DNA of 64,000 nt from Lineus longissimus (lineage: Eukaryota > Nemertea > Pilidiophora > Heteronemertea > Lineidae): contig NC_088318.1 of NCBI RefSeq assembly GCF_910592395.1, forward strand, positions 2,852,001 through 2,916,000, given 5' to 3'. Both the position numbers and the translations under genes were made by a program. The notes beneath the pieces were generated by a model. That model searched no databases. It was not told the DNA's origin and saw only the letters and a list, made by a program, of their open reading frames with translations. Of the stretch, positions 36,074 to 48,249 are shown in pieces (position 1 is the first letter of the stretch; every line of letters begins with the position of its first letter).

Positions 36074-39000
36074 ACACAGCGCTATCGTATAGACTCCCCT
36101 TACGGTGAGCCAATAAAGAAATGAAAAAATTCCCTGACCGAAAGGAAAACCTAAACATATACTGACCAGTTTTTGAAAATGTATGGAGTTGATCTCAATT
36201 TGATCTCCCCTATACCGTAGCACCGTCGTTTCACCATCTACTTGATGTTCCGTGACAGGAAGCCGTGGACATGGCACTGCTAACTGGATAGGATAGCACA
36301 AGACCTTACGTAGAGGGGGCTTCTGGACAGCAAGAGGCTCTGCAACGAAGATAATTGAGGCTTTTAGATCACCCTCTGCTTGTGAAAGCATCTTTTGGAC
36401 CTCAACAGAGACAGGACAATGCAACTGAGTCTTTTACATGTCCCTCAGCTGATGAAAGCATATGTGGACCTTGCACAACTAGGCCACCTGAACTAGGGGA
36501 GCTGAGAGAAATCATGTGCCTCAAAATAGGAGCGGTTGCCTTCCCAGAATGAATGAACTCGCCGCCTGTCATTAAAGTACCACCACTCTTTACATTCCGA
36601 GTATGATAAACCATGCATGTCAGACTTGACTAGACCAGCACTTTTATCAATCAGCTTTACATCTCACAAACAAACTTGGGACTTGAGGTAGGGGCTTGGA
36701 AGACCTTAGAACTTACGGTCAATTCCACATTGTTTCAGCATTTCCCAATGCTGCGCCAATAGTTTTTTCACATAGTCACAAGAGAAGTGATACATTTTCG
36801 TACAGATGCCTTCCACGGAGTCCTTGGCAGTTTCTGTCAGGTGAGGCTGGCACTGCCGCTTCAAATGGGCAAGTCTTTCCTAAAGGAGAAAATAGATCTT
36901 GTATTTATGTTTGACAATTTCAATTATCTGAAATAGGGAACATCATCATGATACTTTCACCGATTCAAAACATTCAACTCTGCCAGGAACAGAAGAAGTT
37001 CCAATTCAAGCAAACATCGACCAATACAGTGATTCATTTAAATGCTCCAGAACAAGTGTACCAATACCCACACTAGGGAAAACGAAAGTGAAACTAACAC
37101 CGATGCTAGATTACACCTAAGGTGGTAATCAACTCATTTAGGACTTACCAAGTAGTCATCAAATGATGCATTACCCTGTTTCCGTAACCAACTGAACGTG
37201 TCTTCAGCATTCCACTTCACTATTTTTCGACTCTCGGGCGTGGCAGTTCTGAAACCACACACAATGTCTATAAATATTCATCAACATTTGCTGCTCCATT
37301 TCTTGACTAGGCCAGGAGAACAATCGGTCTCATTGCAAGTGTTTTCTAATTTTCAACATGGTAATTGTAGCCCAAATCCTGTGCAAATAACTTTTCACAC
37401 CTTTATATTATTGTACACCAGGACTAATAATGGACACTCAACTGCAGCTGCCCAGTAAACACCAGTCACTTTTAAAAGTGTATAATTTTCATTGATACAT
37501 TCTGTATGGGTGCAAAACAAGGATACCAACCAAATACAAGAATACCAACCTATTCTCTATCATTTTCTTAGCGGATTCTGCATATTTGAACAGCTGCCTT
37601 CGTGCATCACTCGAGTATTTTGGTTTGATCAATTTGATCGGGATATCGTTCATGATTTCTCTGTACATTGACAATGAGATCTCGTTAGCACAGTCTGACG
37701 GTAACATCGGGTCTTCTCCTCTATCAACAACCTTCCTTTCCAGAAGCCATCGACTGAATGACTCGTGTGGAACTTCAATACCTAAAAACATACATAATAT
37801 TCTTTTAGGACCCCGCATTTCCTTCTGTTTGTTTACTGCAAATGTTTTTTTTGTCATAAGTTAGCGAGATTAGAAAGGTATGCGAAGTATAAAATTATTG
37901 AACAGAATTGAGTATAATCCAGTTTCACCATTAGAGGGAGAAACCATACCTTCTCTAGTTTGGCAGAGCTCATGATAATGTCCTCTCAACTTTTTCAGAA
38001 ATTGTCCCCGCAGTATTTCCACATCAGGATGTGGGGGTGCCATCTTTGTCAGTGGCCGCTCATAAATCACCACATTACTATTGATTTCAAAGTTCCAAAA
38101 TGGCCTGGAAACAACAATATGAAACATTGGTTTTTGTGAATTTGCATCTTTTACGTAGTTTTCAGTTGGCTTTTTAAAGACAACTCCACAATAGGCATTT
38201 AATTTAGATCTTCTTTACTCCTCCATATATTTATGTCAAAATAACAGGAATGCAACTATTTCTGTTTTTACAGTATTAATTTAACGACTCCTCAAGATGC
38301 TTTTTCATATTTTGTACTTTTTTTTCTTCTATAATACTGGAACAGTATGAGATTTCCAAATATCAGTGTGAAGCAAACATCTAATGAACAGTACTTCTGA
38401 ATAATAATCCTTACCCAATACTGAAGGCAGCTCTTTTAGGTGGAGTTCCAAATGGGTCCTCACTAGCCTGCCTCTTCATTCCTGCATGTGGAGATGGTAT
38501 GTCCACACTAGCTCGCGAGAGCCTGATGTCATGTAAGTCTTTCGGTGGGCCTGCGGGTCTGTTGATGCCAAGGGGATCACTGAGGGGGTCAGGTTGAGAG
38601 GCTGGGTGTAGCTGTAAGATATAAGATAAGGATGCAACAGTAAGCATTACAAGCATGATTCAGATCAATGCCTTTCATGTCAAGTACTTACTGAAATTAA
38701 AGATGTTCGAATCAATGCATGGCTATGAGGTTGTTAGTTTCTGCTACAAATTCAATGGTTTCCCACTTTAATACTTGGCAACATACATGTAACAGCTCAA
38801 GAAGGGCATCGACCATCCTGAGTTGTAAATTCTAACGTAAATTGCTACAGTCAATGTTGAAATAGCACAAAGCTACAAGTACATGAAGTAGGGGGTGGAG
38901 CAGAGGGAGTCAACTTACCATAATATGTGGCATATCCCAAGCAGATTCATTGGTAATCTTATTGAAAAAGTATGGTCGATTTTCTCTGCGACTCCAAAAC

Positions 39001-39239
39001 TTCCTCCAACCAGCTTGTAGTAGTTCAATGGGTAGATCATGAACTGGGTCCGGTGAATTGCCAGCATTCGGCGAGCCTATAAATGGCGGTGACGTCCCAG
39101 GGATACCTTGTTGATTTGCTCCTGGAGGTGGCATTCCCTTATGATTGTTGTCTATCTGGTTTGGCGGCGTATCAGATGGGGACGTTGCAGTTGCGGGAGA
39201 CCCAACTGAGCTACTGTCTGATTCTTGTTTATCTCCCAT
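32148..39239 (-). CDS. PCIF1: mRNA cap m6Am methyltransferase PCIF1 (CAPAM)
   Basis: Thirteen coding exons on the minus strand: 39239-38919, 38611-38415, 38104-37950, 37781-37550, 37248-37149, 36879-36717, 36339-36167, 34305-34219, 33809-33625, 33393-33300, 32938-32838, 32662-32582 and 32352-32148. All are GT-AG and in phase; 697 residues against 704 in human. A WW domain at about 69-104 ([20 protein letters not shown]) binds the phosphorylated RNA polymerase II tail. The methyltransferase part is strongly conserved ([47 protein letters not shown]). The catalytic NPPF motif falls at 553-556, the same numbering as human, so the enzyme should be active in N6-methylating cap-adjacent 2'-O-methyladenosine. 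An acceptor at 39277 suggests a separate 5' UTR exon; ATG 39239 starts [11 protein letters not shown]. Confidence 0.97.
34880..36117. mobile_element. Repeat element with ~302-bp tandem units and a GAC tail, in a PCIF1 intron
   Basis: About 3.7 units of roughly 302 bp. The marker ATCGAAAACAAGTCACT recurs near 34908, 35209, 35512 and 35813. Each unit also has CCCCCTGGTGGCC, AGAATCAGATC, AAGAAACGTGCCATAG and TGACCTCTGTGACC. The last unit breaks into a (GAC)n microsatellite (36004-36072) and a short terminal sequence ending CTTACGGTGAGCC. This layout (tandem core, microsatellite, fixed end) recalls pearl/Helitron-derived elements described in bivalves; that comparison is about architecture only. 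No coding capacity. Confidence 0.7.
36004..36072. repeat. (ACG)n microsatellite, about 23 units
   Basis: Uninterrupted ACG repeat of about 69 bp, part of the element ending near 36117. On the minus strand it makes a false poly-serine ORF. Confidence 0.95.
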
Positions 39240-41568
39240 CTTATCTGATTCTGAAGATGGGGACAACACCCATGAATCTGGAAAAGCATTTAGATTTATG
39301 CAATTGAAAGCAGGTCAAACTATTCTAAGCTAAATGTTATGACTACCTTTCAGCCCTATCCTTTCCTCAAAGTCAAATCCAACATGGCCACGGACTGGGT
39401 GGTGGACACTGGTACATTTTAGACAACTCGCTCATCTAGCAAATGTCATGAAACGATCAGGAAATGTGGATTATTTCCTGCTTATTTTGTTTATGACCAT
39501 TAGATTTTATTTTGAGGATATGCTTTTAAACCTGGTGGATGCTGTTTAGAATGACCCGTTTAGGATGACCGCTCAGAACAGGTCAAAAGGCCTAGGCCTG
39601 CCCTAGGGCTAAGCAGCTGACTTCGGACAATGCCTGCATGCCTGCCAGCAATCCTTTGTTCAGGGCGAAAGGCATGACTGGTCAGCACCAAAACAAACGG
39701 CTAAACTTTAGAATCCCCGATCAGAAATGACGTAGTTTGATCGCATTCAACTATGAATGAAATCCATTGAACAGTGGTACTTGGTTAGTCAACCGATGAC
39801 CTTTTTTTGGGGTGTGATCGGTGATTGTCAACTCGTTCCAAACAAACTTCTTTGTATTCATCTGTTCCACTCTCTGCAGTCACCTGGACTCAGTATCCGA
39901 AGAGTCAGTCAGTCATGAGTGTGATCAGTGTGAGTCCGACTCGGGAGTGTCTATCAAAATTTCTGATTATGTTAGCCAGCTATAGTCCAGTGATTTTGCC
40001 TGGCAATTTGACCTGCAAACAGGGAGAAGTGCCCTATCTCACAGCAGCACATAGCTCGCAGGTAGCATCTCTATATGTCATATAATGATATATGTCAGTA
40101 TGTGTCTATTACGTAAGCGCGAAATGCTACAACAAATGTATGGGAAAATGTACAGCGAAATGTACAATCAATTTTTCAAAACAAATTGCCGACGAGCACG
40201 AAGATTTGAATGGTGACTGCAAGAAAAGTAACTTTGCGATCATCCTCAACTTAGACTATTTAGATGCTCTAGTATCTAGTCTAACTTATGCATACCAATC
40301 AAGACAAGAAGATAGCAAATAAAACAAGTTTTATGCGTTTGTTTACACCAAAGTTACAACTGACGCGAAAATGCTTCCGCCATTTTGTCCCTTCGATGCA
40401 GCGGGAACGCTGTTATTGGCCAATATTGAATGAACTTTCAGTTGTAAGATTGTCAGCAAAGATATATTAAAAAATTGTTCAAAAGTGTTTTGCGTGTAGA
40501 AAAAAATAACTTTATTTGCGCGTAAAAAAATTAACTTAAAGTCAAATTAAGTCTAGGCATATTGTGACCACTTGAAGACAAGAAATACATTCTCTTCATT
40601 CAAATATTTTGGCGCCAAATTCAAATCGAAACTGTGAGTGGCGCGACTGGCGGGATGCAAGTTGCCTCATAAAGTCATACTACACGTGTCCAGTGCGGGG
40701 TCCAGTGTCACGATCCGCGGGTCTTGATCGCAATCAATTCGAATAATCAGTTATTTCGAGTTGTGTGGTTTCTGAACACATATGAACAGATCTATGGCCA
40801 AAATTTGTCGGATTCCGTGTAGCGCGATAAAAATCGCGCAAAGACGGACCATGACTATGTGAGTTTGTCTCCCGGGTCCTTACCCTAGTGGCGGCATTCA
40901 AACGCTGTCTCTCCTTCCGTCCGATTCTGTCATCTTTATCACTGCCAATCACTGCGCAAGGAGTATATGGCTGCGTGGGAGAGAGCAGAACAGGTCCCGC
41001 TCAGCTTTCGGTCGTCGAATTCATAACAGCTTACCTGCCTCTTTAGCAGTTTTATATTTTGCGACTTGTAACCTATAATATTATTAGACTCCCCAGGCAG
41101 TCCATCGTCTCTTTTTCATCTCTCCTCGTAGGGGGGGGGGGGGGGGGGAGACGAGTGCGAGCTATGCGTCCGGGCCTATACACTCTCCAAAACAGACAGC
41201 CTAATATTCAAGCATAAGCAGTTTAGGTTACTGCTTCATCACATTACTATCACTGCGCAAGGAGTATGGGGCCTTGGCCTGTAGGCCAAAAACCCTACTT
41301 ACAATAACGTCGCAAACAAATCTTCGTATATGAGTGCAAGCCATCGAAGTCGTGACGGCTCCAAGCTCATTTTACAGTAAGAGTGACAGTGGGTGATCGA
41401 CGCCGCATTTGGTTAATCCAGAATGATCAGGTTTACCTGCCTTCGTTCTATTTATAGGCCTAACCCAAGCATCTAACGCATCGCGCAAGGCATCTAACCA
41501 TCGCTCTCCTCCGCCTGGCTTACCGTCTGTACCATTGTCTTCAAGATACGCCCCCTCTCATTACCGCC
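39240..41568. promoter_or_regulatory. Divergent intergenic region between PCIF1 and amnionless
   Basis: About 2.3 kb with both promoters. It includes a probable PCIF1 5' UTR exon border (acceptor CCAG before 39277), GC-richer sequence around 40610-40980, and a run of about 18 G near 41131-41149. No credible ORF. Confidence 0.45.
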
Positions 41569-44500
41569 ATGAAGAGCTTTGTCTTATTATTCGTATTTTT
41601 CGGTAAGTAATGAACTTTCTATTTACAGTGTTATTGAGGACTTGTCTTTATTTTCGTCAGGAGCTGTTTAACCTGATAACTTAAGAGTTTGTCTTGAAAA
41701 TTGCTGTGAAATCTCCCATATCAGATCGAAATCCAAACGGCCGGTGTCACAACTGAAGACAAGTCTGACTCTCTCTCTCGTTTAGAGACCACTTTATATA
41801 GCCCGTTGCGTTGTATGAGACTTGCGATGTCAGTGTAAGCTATAACTTGCACTGTGACTGAGATGGATGTGTGTCTTACGAATTAACCATATGGTTTGGT
41901 AGTCAAGTTTGGGTATAGGGCCACCTTTTTCGTTTGAATTCCATTTCAATAAAAACAGAGGAACATTTAGCTACCCTTATGGTTACTCTAAGTACCTGAC
42001 AAAATTCCTTGGGATGAACATGAAAATATATATACCCGAGTGCGCACATGATCATCTCATCTGATCTTTCGCATTGCCTAATCTTCTTATCTGGGCTAAT
42101 CCCTGTGAGACAGATTCTGGTAATCCTTTCAGCTGCTCAGACTCAGTCTTGGAGTCTGACCAAGGACAATCAAACTCGTCGAAATTTATCAGAAGTTACA
42201 TTGCTTTAGTGTGGATATGAATGTAACAAGAAGTTTATCAAATCTATTCTTTAGTGGCCCGATATAATAAAGGATGTTGTACAATGTACATCCACTAAAT
42301 AAACAGACTATACTTCCCCGACGAGCAGTAAAGTGCTTGACCCATTTCCGTCCTAAGAATGGTACATGTATGTCTTTGTTTAATCACTTTGCCTTCAGCA
42401 TGTTATGAATTAGTATCAACAAACCGGAGGTCAACTCCGACTTTGGCCTAAAAGGGGGCCATCTCAAAAATTTGTCAACCGTCGCAAAGCAACGAGGTGT
42501 GCATATAAGTCTATAGCACTCTACAGACGCTCTTATTCACTGACTGAGACTGGCCATCATCAAGAGGTTCGAAGTCTTTGAGGTTTGAGTTCATCACGGA
42601 CGTTTAGCTTTAGTTCTAAAAGCCTTTCATAGCCATCATTGCCTTGGTGCCATTTTTAAAGAATGATTTAACTTCTTGTATCTTCATAAGTGTTTTGGTG
42701 AAACAAATGAAACTGATAGTAGCATTGAAATCATTTAAATATCATGAAATATATTCTTATGGATTCGGTTTGGTGAGTTTCTGTTTATTATCCTAAATAT
42801 TTGGTTTTCTTCTTTCCACTGACTACTTAGACTGTTTCAGCTGCGAGTGATGCCGCCTACAAACGATGGTTACCAAACCTCAACTACGGCAACCCAAAGA
42901 ACTGGAACATTGGAAACCCACCATGCCCAAACGACCATGTCCTCATGCCAGCGATCGCTCCTATTGTCTACATGCAAAGCAACTCGACCGTCTTGGAACT
43001 GGTAGGACGTCTATCCCTCTTACATTTTAGTAATATAAACCAGTTTTCGCTTTATCATAACTTAAATCTTAATCATTTGACACTCCTTTTCGCAATGGCA
43101 AAATAAATCGAGATGGATAAAAAAACCTGCGCCATAGACAACATCCTGAGGAGAAGCTCATCCTCGAAAAACTACACTCCGGAAGCAGTGGACCGGCCTC
43201 GTTCCTCACCATAAGGAGACCAAATTAGGATGACGCGGTGGGCTGCCCAGGGAGTCTACGAAAAACCAGAGTCAGTTGTATCCTCCTCCCCTCGCACACG
43301 TTCGGTCGTTAGTGCCTAGGGTTGGCCTGAAGCTAGGATGGAGAGGCTGCGTTCATTGCATTGTCCTCACCTTCCTTCCAGGTTCTTCCAATGAATGGTG
43401 AGATCATTCTGGGTTCATCCATGTCTTTGACGTTTCCCGCCGCGCCCAGCCTCGCCCCGGAAAACTGCCCAGGAACAGGTGAGAAGACGCTTGATAGCCC
43501 TACGTAGGACTATTACCTTACAGTCAAAACGGCTCCTGATCGACTTCACAGTATATGGCAATGAAAGGTATGAAGGATTGCCCCGTCAATAAACACGTCC
43601 AATATACATGTATATATATTTCGTTTTCAGATGCCACGTTCAACAGGACAAAACCTGAGAATTGGTTCGACCCAAAGAACTGGTGCACAACTCAGTCAGA
43701 GACAGGTCCGTGTGAAGAACCAAGTGACCTCGACCTTGAGCTGATGCCTTGTGCCCTTGACCAGGTCATCTTTCCAGAGAAAAGCTCCTTTCTGGTTGAC
43801 CTTGACACTTCTGACCCTATCACTGTTGGGATGTTGAAAATAAGAGGAAAGGTGTGGTTTACTTCATAATTGATCTAAAGGTTCACAAAAAGAATATAGT
43901 TCATCACAATAAATGATGAGACGGTCGTGATGTCCTTGTCGCAACTTGACTCGGAAAGAAAAGTGTACGAGGGAGTGGCAGCCTTTTCGGCTATAGCTTT
44001 TTCTATATAAGTGCCACCTATTCAGAGCATCTTTGGCAGCGTTCGACGAATAGCTGCAACAGACGCAAAGGATTTCCTCACACAAAGTGTACTTGTGTCT
44101 GTCTAAACAGCCGAACATCATTGTCTTCTCCATTTGTTGTCACCAGAAAAAGGCGTCATTTCACTGTGACTTACTTCCCGTTTCAGGCATACACCACATC
44201 AACCTTCAGGCAGTTCATTAGTGGAAAGGAGGGCAAGAAGGAGTTTGTCAGGACCAAGGGAACCGTCCTTCCCAGGGTGAACATCCAGCAAGAGTCGTGC
44301 GATGATGTGACCGGCTGTGCCTGTGGAAATGACAACTTCAAGGTATGGGCCGTAACCGTATCTTGACTAGACTCCTGAGGCAGTCAACTGTCATTTTAAA
44401 CATAGTCTTTAACGAGCGAGGGACGAGGCCGATCTACAGCACCTGGAGTGTAGACTTGACAATTTGTCCAAAGACACTGAATACGGCGGAGACACATCCA

Positions 44501-47331
44501 ATCGCCCATGAAAGTTTCGTACACAGACTAGTGTCCTGGTATTTGTACCGTTCTATTGCCTCAATAATGTAGATTTTAATTATGTTTGCAGATAAAATCC
44601 AAGATCTGTGCCCTCCAGAAACCTCTCTGTCGGGCGGTGACGTGTCAAAATATGATAGAACCTGAAGGATCGTGCTGTAGACTATGTGGTGAGCAATTTC
44701 GGGATCTGCACGAAGCGCCCTGTTGAACTGTCTTCTTTTATATCTTAGTCACAACTGAAAGCTATCTGTGTCACAAGGTGTCATTTCTACATGGAGCTTC
44801 AGGACGGAACAAAGGGCCGACTGGGGGGCTGGTCAGCAGGTCATCTATTTGATCTTGTCCGCTGCAGCAGCTTCAAATGTCCCGTCTGTAATAAATGAGG
44901 TCGGACCGAGTAGTTAACCTTCTATTGAAGAGGAAAGGATCAGAACTTATCAGATAAATGTCATTGTTTGTTATTTCAGGAACATCGCTTGAGTTGGAAT
45001 ACACGTTGGGATTCAGCATAGCTTCAATTAAGAAACTACTGAAGGAACACTTCGGAAAAGTAGGTTTTCTTCAAGACTGGCGATTCCATCAAATCATAAA
45101 AAAGGGATGGCTTGGGGCTTTGAAATGCCCCCTCGGCCAGTTGTACCAGAATATGCTCTGAGATGGCCATCTCATAGATGGACTGAAGGGGTTGAAAACC
45201 CCCTCTGAAAAATAACACGTTCATACTTATCTTATTTTCAGGATAAATATAACACCACGAAGACGAGTCTCACTAAGATGGCCAAGGGTAATGTCATGAT
45301 CCTGATCACAGACAATGCAGATGGAGATGATGCGGTCATGATGGGGAAAGATATCAATGATTACCTCATGGAAGGTACAGACATAACTGGTTGCACTGCT
45401 TTGTGTTGCAGAAGAAGAAGTGTCCAGAAAGATAGGCGTCTTGTCTTCTTTGAAGATAGTACAACACACGGTGTATCAAAAAAAGACCAAACTTTCACTT
45501 GCTTGAAGTGACGTCATCCTCGCATTCCAGTAGTGACTGTGTCCTTGTAAGACCAATAGGGATGACAGCAAAAAATTATAAAAAAACACCACATCAGAAC
45601 CTGCTGAAGGAACTGGAAGTAATGTCAGTCCACGGAAATCCCGAAAATGTAATTTTTCAAAGCAATCGTTAATGATAACTTATGCTTGCAGTCAGGTTGT
45701 GACTTTGTCTTCGAAAGACCAATTTGGGACAAATTGTAATTCAACACCACAGAATCTTTCTGTGCAACACAGCAATGGAAGTTCGACTTGTTGGGTCTCT
45801 CCACGGACTGCTCTCCATTAAAAAAAAAGGTCATTGGTTAGGCATATTGTTGAAGGAAGTGGTTTGGTACATTTTCACATCCCACGAAAATGCACTTTTG
45901 TGGAATATTTGAAAAGGATTTAAAGACCCTTTAATTACTTTCAGACCAAGAGAAGGACCACCGTTATGGAATCAAGACAATCATAATCAGGTCATCAACT
46001 TCACTGAAACCAACACCAAGTGCCAGAAAAAGTAATTTTTGATTCAATAGAGGGAAGGACTGTAAAATCGGTCAGGAGCTGTTGGTAATTCGCCAGACGG
46101 CTGCTTGACCCTGACAAGATTTACTGCAATGGCCAATCCAAAGGACACTGAATGAGGATAATTTTGACTTGCCATTCGAGACCAATATCTGGCACAATGA
46201 GACAACCTGTCACATCATTCTAGACACGTAGTCCCAGTAATCCACCACATGAATTGACTTGCATGAAGACACATCTTTGTTGGTTTCATAGATGATCACG
46301 GGGACATGGATGTGCTCAACTGACAGCTCATTTAACCAATATCTACATTTCCTGTGAGGATACCATCAATGACATAGTTGTTTCTTTCGATTTCAGGTGG
46401 TCTGACCTGGGACAGAAACATCCTCATAGGAGTCATCGTAGGAAGCATAATCTTGGTCCTCCTGATTATTGTGGTCACATTTGTGGTTATCAGAAGAAGG
46501 TAAGAAGACGAACCTTCTCCTATCCTGGTCATAAAACCAAGGGACAATTTCACCCCTTACAGAACAGATCCTTTACCATTTTCACAAGGATGGAGCACTG
46601 ACCATACCAGTGGAGGGACAATTTTTCCACAAGGAATTTTACTAGTAGGGAATTCCTCATTTGACAATACACATTCCTTTGTTTATCTTGTCTATCTTAA
46701 ACACAGAACATATCAAATCATACTTTCAGGCGAGGCTTGTCTGGATTTGACTTCCAACTCTTCGGCAAGAAGTCGGACGATGGCATCCAGTCAACCAGTT
46801 TCCAGGACTTTGGCCAGGACACCACCAGAGGATTTGACAATCCATTGTATGACAACCCACTCAAGGTTGGTACTGAAAACATTTTGTAGTATCAAATAAA
46901 GACAGACTGGAATTGAAAGACTGTGACTGGTCTGTCCCTTAATATCCTAAACTTGTTTACTAATAAAGCCAATTTGACCAAGAGCTAAAAGATAGGGAAA
47001 ATTGCCTAGGATAGGATAGCAAGATTTGCATACAAGATGCACAGCTCGGTCCACAATTGGCGGTGATGATATCTGTATGCCAGCCAAAGAAGGCTTTGAC
47101 AATTTTAAAAGTAGTTGTTTTGATTTGGCCAACTTTAATCCATTCCAACTATCAATTACCACCAGATGATAATGTACATGAAATGATTTGGCCAACACAA
47201 CAACATATACTGATCATATCTTCAACTTCTTCCAGGAGGACTATTACCAAGACCCAACAAAGGTGGATCCCGTCCTGAAGTTCAACCCTGTATTCAGTTC
47301 AGAGGGAATTGAGGAAGACAGCTCTATCTGA
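41569..47331 (+). CDS. AMN: Amnionless-type endocytic receptor subunit
   Basis: Twelve exons: 41569-41602, 42841-43001, 43382-43478, 43631-43851, 44187-44342, 44592-44688, 44980-45059, 45242-45374, 45945-46031, 46397-46499, 46730-46865 and 47236-47331; phase is kept throughout, giving 466 residues (human AMN 453). It starts with a signal peptide (MKSFVLLFVFFAASDA), followed by YKRWLPNLNYGNPKNWNIG, a second NWFDPKNW block, a Cys-rich SCDDVTGCACGNDNF segment and a vWC-like stretch ending GSCCRLCG. One membrane helix follows (about 362-385, ILIGVIVGSIILVLLIIVV). The tail has FDNPLY (425-430), an FxNPxY/F endocytosis signal, and a partial KFNPVF (450-455). In vertebrates AMN carries cubilin to the cell surface for uptake of B12-intrinsic factor and proteins. 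The donor of exon 9 (AAAA|GTAATT) is the weakest junction. Confidence 0.93.
41603..42840. other. First intron of amnionless
   Basis: 1.24 kb between the signal-peptide exon and exon 2. No ORF or clear repeat; it may hold regulatory elements but none is recognisable. Confidence 0.6.
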
Positions 47332-48249
47332 TCTAAACACGGACAAGGACGATGTATGGCTTGCACCCACCTAAAATCTGACAGAAAACTTTGTCACAGG
47401 GATACAATTCGACATGAAGCAGCTTATTAGTACAGTATAACCAAGTATAGAATACTTGGTATAACTTGTAGTAGTTGCTTTAGGAATCTCTCGGGACAGC
47501 TTGATTACTGTCAGACGTAATTTGGTTATATCTGACCAAAATATGACACAACAATAATAGAAAGTTCACATCTAGTTCAACACACTTTATTTTAATACAT
47601 ATGTTAAAACTGAAAAGAAATCACCAAAGATCCGAGGTAAAGGTTAATGAAAAGGAGCCCTTGGTCTAGTGTGTAGGCCTATTAAGGAATTTGCCTGTTT
47701 TTTCTGGAATGAAGAAATAATTGTGAACTGGGATTTCATAATCAATGAACATTGTGACTTGGGATGGCTTGCAGTGTGCTGCAGGTCCTTGGTTATCCGA
47801 CCAAGACTGCTCAGGTTGACCACAAATTGCGTCCAAAACACTTTGGCTAACGCCTCAGGTTTTTGTCTGATTTTCAGTCTACCCACGTGGTCTTAATCAG
47901 GCAACCAAGGACTGCCAGCCTGGTATTAATTCCTTAAACGAAACCATTTATTCTTCAGATAACAAAAGTAATTTACCAATGAGGCTACAACAACACTGTC
48001 CATTTGCTAAATAATGCTGTTAGTCATATATATTACACAATGTAGTCACTTCATGGTAGAACCAAGACTATCTGTATACAAACATAATAGGTGCTACACA
48101 GTAGCACTGGTTCTAGTATGGCCAAAACGCACACTTCAGTCCTCAATCTTTCATTTCAAATAAATCTATGCACATTGTCGTGAATTTACACATTTCCTGG
48201 ATAATAAAAGATTGATATTTTGTAGAAAAATTGCCTAAGTTCATGTTAT
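47332..48249. other. Convergent intergenic region between amnionless and COX4
   Basis: 3' UTRs of both genes must lie here. TTTATT at about 47946 gives AATAAA in the COX4 sense, roughly 300 bp past its stop. No other feature. Confidence 0.45.

Noticed and set aside
35972-36424. Minus-strand ORF with a long poly-serine run
   Set aside because: Its upstream half is the real PCIF1 exon 36339-36167; the serine run is read-through into the intronic (ACG)n microsatellite.
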